From JAAEQD01 sp964521815 (lineage in GTDB: Bacteria; Zixibacteria; MSB-5A5; UBA10806; 4484-95): 7,859 bases of DNA. The notes under the pieces are model-generated. The model did no database searches and was not told the DNA's origin. It worked only from the letters and a program-made list of their open reading frames with translations. How positions within the stretch are numbered: position 1 is the stretch's first letter; every line of letters begins with the position of its first letter. The position numbers were made by a program, and so were the translations under genes. This document shows, in pieces, positions 6,401-7,859 of the stretch. The stretch lies in NCBI GenBank assembly GCA_964521815.1, contig CAZFSN010000156.1, positions 1 to 7,859 of the forward strand, read 5' to 3'.

Positions 6401-7858
6401 GCTGACTGATAAACTGAAAGGCACCCCGGCTGTAGCCCCGGCCGGATCGGACAACGTGAAAGAATCTATATCGGCGGCATAGACCTCGATTGCCGACGAT
6501 GTATCAGCCAGAGAGGTATCGCTGTTATAAACATGGAATTTGCGAAAACCGGCGGTTTCAAAGATAAAATTATTACCGGAAAAAGAATGCACGCCATGAT
6601 CTGTGGCCGGAACGAATGTATACGGGCCCGGTAATGTCTCCGCTCCGCCGAAATTAACAGTACCATTATAATTGGTGCTGATATTGCCATATAAATCTCT
6701 GACCGTTAAAAGCGGATTATTGGCCGGTGATGGAAACGATTGGCCGGCGGTTATCGTATCTGGATAATTCGTTAGAATGAAATAGCCGATAATTCCCGGC
6801 TGGACAGTTATAGTATCAGTTAATTCATCTATAGCATTGACTGTGCCTTTAAGCACTGTCGGTACGGCATTAGTTAAAATCTGCTGGGAAAATCCTGTCC
6901 CGTTAGATACGGTGATATTACTGAATATCGGCGGTACCCCATAGGGCGAATTGCCGCCACCACCCGGCATGTCATCGATTATAACTACGCCTGATGCCGA
7001 ATTGCCATATTGATCGGCCGCGCCGGTTACAGTCAAATTGAAAGCCACCCCGGCCGTTTGACTTCCGAGGGCGGCGAAAGAATATGAATTAATAGCCGCC
7101 GCCTGAACCGTTATTCCCGATGATGTTGTTGTATCTGAGCCGTTAGTGACGCTTATCGTTTTAGAGCCGGCTGTCTTCAATACGAAATTAGCGCCGGCCA
7201 AACTTACCCGGCCTGAATCCGCGACTTGAAAAGTGTACCGGTTATCGATATCATAAGTAAACGACGCCGAATCATCATTTGAATAAAAATATATCGAATC
7301 GGCAAAATTATAGATTCTATTGCTGTTTACATCATAGGCCGTCACAATCACCGAACCGGGAAAAGCGGAGCCGGCGGTAATCAAGGTTGGATAGCCTGTC
7401 AGCATGAACCTGTCCAGGTCGCCGGCTACGACCGTAATTAAACCCGATGAATCGGAAAATCCCCCCGAGGCCGCTGTGACATAGCATTGCCCCCGTTTCC
7501 TGGCCCTGAAAGTGCCGTTGTCTATCCAGCCGCAGGAATCAACCGTTCTGGCCCATGTAAAACTCAGACCGTTAATGATATTGCCATAAGTATCTTTGCC
7601 GGTCGCTGTAAAGACGACAATCGAATCGGATGGTATAGTCATGTCAGCCGATGGCGCTACTGTTACGCTGCTCAATCCGTCGGGTACTATCGTGAATACC
7701 TCGGATGATGTCGGCGTGTGAACCATCGTTCCCAGCGAATCGAGGGTCTGAACCGTGACAATATAATTACCGGCAACATTGTTGGTCACCGGACCCAATT
7801 CGATATTAATCCGGGAATTGGGCGCCGCCGGCGTGCCCGAATCGAGCCTGATTATCAC
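149..7858 (-). CDS. Giant multidomain Ig-like repeat surface or secreted protein, 5'-partial, with FlgD-like C-terminal domain
   Basis: An uninterrupted frame of 2569 codons ends at TAA (149-151) and runs off the right edge. The first codon in the window is GTG (7858), but it lies mid-domain: the first 60 residues read as the end of a beta-sandwich, so it is probably an internal Val. The real start and any signal peptide are outside. Domains in residues: partial Ig 1-61; Ig 62-146; six two-domain units 147-1382; lone half-unit 1383-1488; three LSP domains 1491-1839; CARDB-like 1840-1957; three GF/LTR/W domains 1958-2303; unknown 2304-2466; FlgD-like 2467-2569. I see no catalytic motif, membrane helix or coiled coil. 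Composition is rich in T, S, N, G, V and D and poor in K and R: one repeat unit (768-972) has 13 acidic and 5 basic residues. Family knowledge suggests an exported stalk, adhesin or matrix protein; that role is inferred. I recognise no specific gene name. Confidence 0.93.
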   Translation of the reverse strand: MIIRLDSGTPAAPNSRINIELGPVTNNVAGNYIVTVQTLDSLGTMVHTPTSSEVFTIVPDGLSSVTVAPSADMTIPSDSIVVFTATGKDTYGNIINGLSFTWARTVDSCGWIDNGTFRARKRGQCYVTAASGGFSDSSGLITVVAGDLDRFMLTGYPTLITAGSAFPGSVIVTAYDVNSNRIYNFADSIYFYSNDDSASFTYDIDNRYTFQVADSGRVSLAGANFVLKTAGSKTISVTNGSDTTTSSGITVQAAAINSYSFAALGSQTAGVAFNLTVTGAADQYGNSASGVVIIDDMPGGGGNSPYGVPPIFSNITVSNGTGFSQQILTNAVPTVLKGTVNAIDELTDTITVQPGIIGYFILTNYPDTITAGQSFPSPANNPLLTVRDLYGNISTNYNGTVNFGGAETLPGPYTFVPATDHGVHSFSGNNFIFETAGFRKFHVYNSDTSLADTSSAIEVYAADIDSFTLSDPAGATAGVPFSLSVSGAVDEFGNAASGTITVADSSGAGNSPNGSSPILSSINVRNGAGSAQQTLVKTGSVILKATAGTYIDATNAFTVQPGIPGGLAVTNCPISITAGHTFPSPADDPVVTASDVFGNLATNYSGTITFSGPEIIPGPYTFVLGDAGQKSFSGDNFAFETAGWQNLTVTDTANSLTGVSAPINVLSNDIASFTISAQANATAGVSFSAIVTDAKDQYNNDASGTVTVSLVGSGTSPNGDLPVINNITVSNGTGSASQVLVRAGVVKLAGTSGTHADTTNNITVAPGTPGAISLSNYPSSLTAGQTFPSPANDPVVTVHDIFGNLATNYTGTITFSGPETAPGPYEFVLGDAGQRSFGGGGFAFETAGLRTLTITDAVNSLSDSSTPINVTAAAINSFTLSEPGTVTAGEPFTLSIANARDLYNNNASGTVTITLVGGGISPNGDLPVINNIAISNGAGSANQKLVLTGNTRLAGVSGAAVDTTANITVSPGEPGELILSNCPDTINAGQSFPSPANDPHVMVKDIFGNLATNYTGIISFSGPEMVPGPDTFEVADAGQKSYSGDDFIFEIAGWRNLTITDTDNGLVDTSQPILVLNIAIVSFTIAAPANVTAGVPFSATVSSAHDQYGNNASGVVTVTVLGNTTSPNGDLPNIHNVVVNNGSGSSNQILVLTNAVKLIGTLGAFADTTDDINIGPGALGGLDLSNCPDSLTAGETFPLPANNPIVTIEDLFGNRSTNYTGTVTFSNADSVPAPYTFLPGDSGQKEFSGDNFLFRIAGLRKLIARDIANSLADTSGIIYVFADEINSFVLSDPGTVTAGVSFNLNVSGAVDRFGNSASGIVSIDSVGQSNSPNGTIPTFNDITVDHGSGHARQTLVRTGTTRIRGGYGAFSDTTAIINVLPGSLGVLNVVVASPQISGVPFTDISSITAKDSFGNVKTNFDASTDTVVITASTNGSMANNILNQNTDFTSGVADLAALDVTYNGLGGSVAFTAASESGIQGVSNAVQVRSIRAAELVLSPSQVIRGDSARGTLRITNLGDVAVNITDIDIFTTDQQFAPVFDPALPEQIPAGSDSTFNFSFLVGTIEPGDHSISFRATGEYSGTPTSDSLIDADIMTVVTESNIVFNSGTLSPSRVSRGELYSFAMSVHNDGGAALNLADSSYLYFTDGSTDYVANLSQNSFVGPGANANLIFESELLPASIAPGYYSLWFYIFGSNLAGAVIDSISLSDSILVQTAVNITHNAGTLSPDILLTGAEVALSVEVNNSGQATLVLDHNQTRITFGDGIRQYIAPIDTLAGVRVDSIPTGNVTLTFVSTVLVPEFIADTNYVPVINITGTQNQRSYSAIISTDSVLVLQPGQVRLDSLIMISYNAPKVNVGQAFTIHGYVSNLGNEPVDSVTLILTTDGNSTFNDTLEVGSIDNGEGVAFNYSITADTLPNLLEAFYCTIIKAKNHVSHDNAPIATPLDNSTVAIIEAKANFWIGTLYLSDDSLSTNQEFTVYARVRHQGSNSYTGSNQLVIDFGGDSGFIVEDSLTRDFIVDQLLSWNVAAPSSERPLTALTVSFFGPFIDLNDSSTALGAVSELTADVVVTNSAQISHRASILAPVGALDSVLSTGQLIIVTDSLFPTGNIEASYARLVLPPGFSSADPLTQRLIGDNIEWRIRAGESVLIDSLGFDCWSFDSNTGDSVSDDAIWIPIEVVSRATLSINSNISYPPSAIDKVISPGGFFTLDALVTNIGSAGTSTGEMTLAFENSGFTVEEPLTRTFNSNELLQWHVTAPDIQILDGTAISVLMSTVPTDLNSNEPAVVLSDSTGFDIILKEELPKLILRNPTSIQGAAVAGRAIDVYRFSLYNSTELSSNQVALISFGFRLMSDGNRLAPGDIISSAILDINGEAYAGVLGDSTVNFVFDPSILIEPDSLVEIVINITSVSNPPVDVFNVQFSSSDIIARVVIGGIVEQYIEVVLPDGQEFSLESNPLATMAAGFTGSVKVNQNPYLAAEGNLLIGYDLETEATINFTIYNINGDVVWEYQADASNGGGTAGQHFNNTAVIWDGTNSSGDRVLSGVYYIIANNSTAGQTVKMKVAVIW
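461..949 (-). other. Beta-rich domain of unknown family before the C-terminal domain (residues 2304-2466)
   Basis: This region contains alternating hydrophobic strands: KLILRNPTSIQG, VYRFSLYNST, ISFGFRLMSDG, VNFVFDPSILIEPDS, VEIVINIT and IEVVLPDGQEF. It differs from all repeat families in this protein and shows no catalytic motif. A linker of small residues (SNPLATMAAGFTGS) leads into the final domain. It may be a spacer or a scaffold for the C-terminal module; I do not recognise it. Confidence 0.45.
950..1987 (-). repeat. Three tandem GF/LTR/W beta domains (residues 1958-2303)
   Basis: A second repeat family with a period near 115 residues. The shared core is: copy 1 (from G2007) GFIVEDSLTRDF then LLSWNVAAP; copy 2 (from G2123) GFSSADPLTQRL then IEWRIRAGE; copy 3 (from G2236) GFTVEEPLTRTF then LLQWHVTAP. 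The core Trp residues are W2026, W2141 and W2255. Copies 1 and 3 are closer to each other than to the middle copy, which is degenerate at LTR and lacks the AP turn. Copies 1 and 3 also share a later DLN(D/S)-type loop. I cannot match the family to a named domain. Confidence 0.7.
1988..2341 (-). other. CARDB-like domain (residues 1840-1957)
   Basis: The sequence VNVGQAFTIHGYVSNLGNEP followed by VDSVTLIL is the classic look of CARDB domains, in which an N-x-G turn joins the first two long strands. The remaining strands (LEVGSIDNGEGVAF, then an ITADTLPN segment) fit the expected order. CARDB-type domains are non-catalytic modules found in extracellular bacterial and archaeal proteins. The single cysteine C1926 has no partner nearby. 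Confidence 0.6.
2342..3388 (-). repeat. Three tandem LSP-signature beta domains (residues 1491-1839)
   Basis: Three consecutive domains of about 110-123 residues (1491-1600, 1601-1716, 1717-1839) share an opening pattern: ELVLSPSQVIRGD, GTLSPSRVSRGE and GTLSPDILLTGAE. Each is followed by a strand ending in a Gly-containing turn (ITNLGDVAVNI, VHNDGGAALNL, VNNSGQATLVL). The last two also share an (F/H)N(S/A)GTLSP start. This turn pattern resembles CARDB/NEW3-type adhesion-like domains that describe an 'N-x-G' loop between strands. Sequence similarity among the three is visible but low, indicating an older duplication than the A+B array. Confidence 0.65.
3395..3712 (-). other. Divergent unpaired A-type Ig-like domain closing the array (residues 1383-1488)
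   Basis: After the last PG of unit 5 the chain continues as another A-like half: SGVPFTDISSITAKDSFGNV, then TNFDAS and VVITAST. It keeps the D-x-F-G-N loop but lacks the FPSPA, PGPYTF and AG-turn signatures. No B half follows; the next residues begin a different domain family. It looks like a generic Ig-like domain of the invasin/surface class that caps the array, or an old half-unit that has drifted. Confidence 0.6.
3713..7420 (-). repeat. Array of six tandem two-domain (A+B) Ig-like units, about 205 residues each
   Basis: Units, by residue and window position: 0, 147-355 (6794-7420, divergent); 1, 356-562 (6173-6793); 2, 563-767 (5558-6172); 3, 768-972 (4943-5557); 4, 973-1177 (4328-4942); 5, 1178-1382 (3713-4327). 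Units 2-5 are each exactly 205 residues (615 bp). Hand alignment of units 2 and 3 without gaps gives 131 of 205 identical residues (64%). The A half has N(C/Y)P, TAGxxFPSPA, D(I/L/V)(F/Y)GN, TNYxG, PGPYTF and an FxxAG turn. The B half has SFT/SFVL, TAGxxF, D-x-(Y/F)-(G/N)-N, SPNG, a Q-x-L strand and a closing PG. Both halves resemble Ig-like domains of long bacterial surface proteins. The DxFGN loop is typical of that class, and its ligand, if any, is unknown. Confidence 0.9.
7421..7858 (-). other. N-terminal Ig-like domains, first one partial (residues 1-146)
   Basis: Residues 1-61 are the C-terminal part of a beta-sandwich, with the strand pattern AGNYIVTVQTLDSLG followed by VFTIVPDG. Residues 62-146 form a complete Ig-like domain of the bacterial surface (Big-type) class: SVTVAPS, then FTATGKDTYGN, a core Trp (W102), and a closing ITVVAG. 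The segment C109-G-W-...-C125 holds the only close cysteine pair in the visible protein, so an intradomain disulfide is possible. The domain assignment rests on motif style and not on a profile search. Confidence 0.6.
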
Positions 7859-7859
7859 G

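Noticed and set aside
6466..6690. Minus-strand open frame of 74 codons in another frame
   Set aside because: It overlaps repeat unit 1 of the large gene completely and resembles no protein family. It is best explained as a chance frame.
3713..7420. CRISPR or other DNA-level direct repeat array
   Set aside because: The periodicity is 615 bp, in frame and conserved at protein level with diverged codons. There are no short identical repeats separated by unique spacers.
7856..7858. GTG as the start codon of the large gene
   Set aside because: It lies inside a beta-sandwich domain, no signal peptide follows, and the frame is open to the window edge. It is probably an internal valine.

Overview
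The window is almost entirely one enormous gene on the minus strand. Its reading frame is open from the right edge of the window to a TAA stop at 149-151. At least 2569 codons are visible, and the true start lies beyond the right edge. The product is a modular, acidic, repeat-rich protein made of all-beta, Ig-like domains with no recognisable enzymatic domain. It is most simply read as a secreted or cell-surface stalk, adhesin or matrix protein, but its function cannot be named from the sequence.

Layout of the protein from N to C terminus (right to left in the window): one partial and one complete generic Ig-like domain (7421-7858); six tandem copies of a two-domain unit of about 205 residues (3713-7420); one divergent, unpaired first-half domain that closes the array (3395-3712); three related domains carrying an LSP signature (2342-3388); one CARDB-like domain (1988-2341); three domains of a second repeat family with a GF...LT(R/Q)...W signature (950-1987); a domain of unknown type (461-949); and a C-terminal FlgD-like Ig domain of the sort that ends many exported proteins in FCB-related phyla (149-460).

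The 148 bases after the stop codon hold no gene that I can support. They carry two palindromic elements (15-50 and 60-89) that share the same asymmetric arms, differ in their loops and point in opposite directions. This is the architecture of a REP/BIME-type intergenic repeat pair.

The moderate GC content, the long Ig-array protein with a FlgD-like C-terminal domain and the palindromic intergenic repeats suggest an uncultured bacterium of the FCB or candidate-phylum type (for example Zixibacteria or a relative). This is an inference from protein style, with no marker gene to confirm it. With one gene present, no operon or pathway can be read. The clearest points of interest are the indel-free 205-residue periodicity, kept at protein level while synonymous sites have diverged, and the inverted pair of palindromes downstream.
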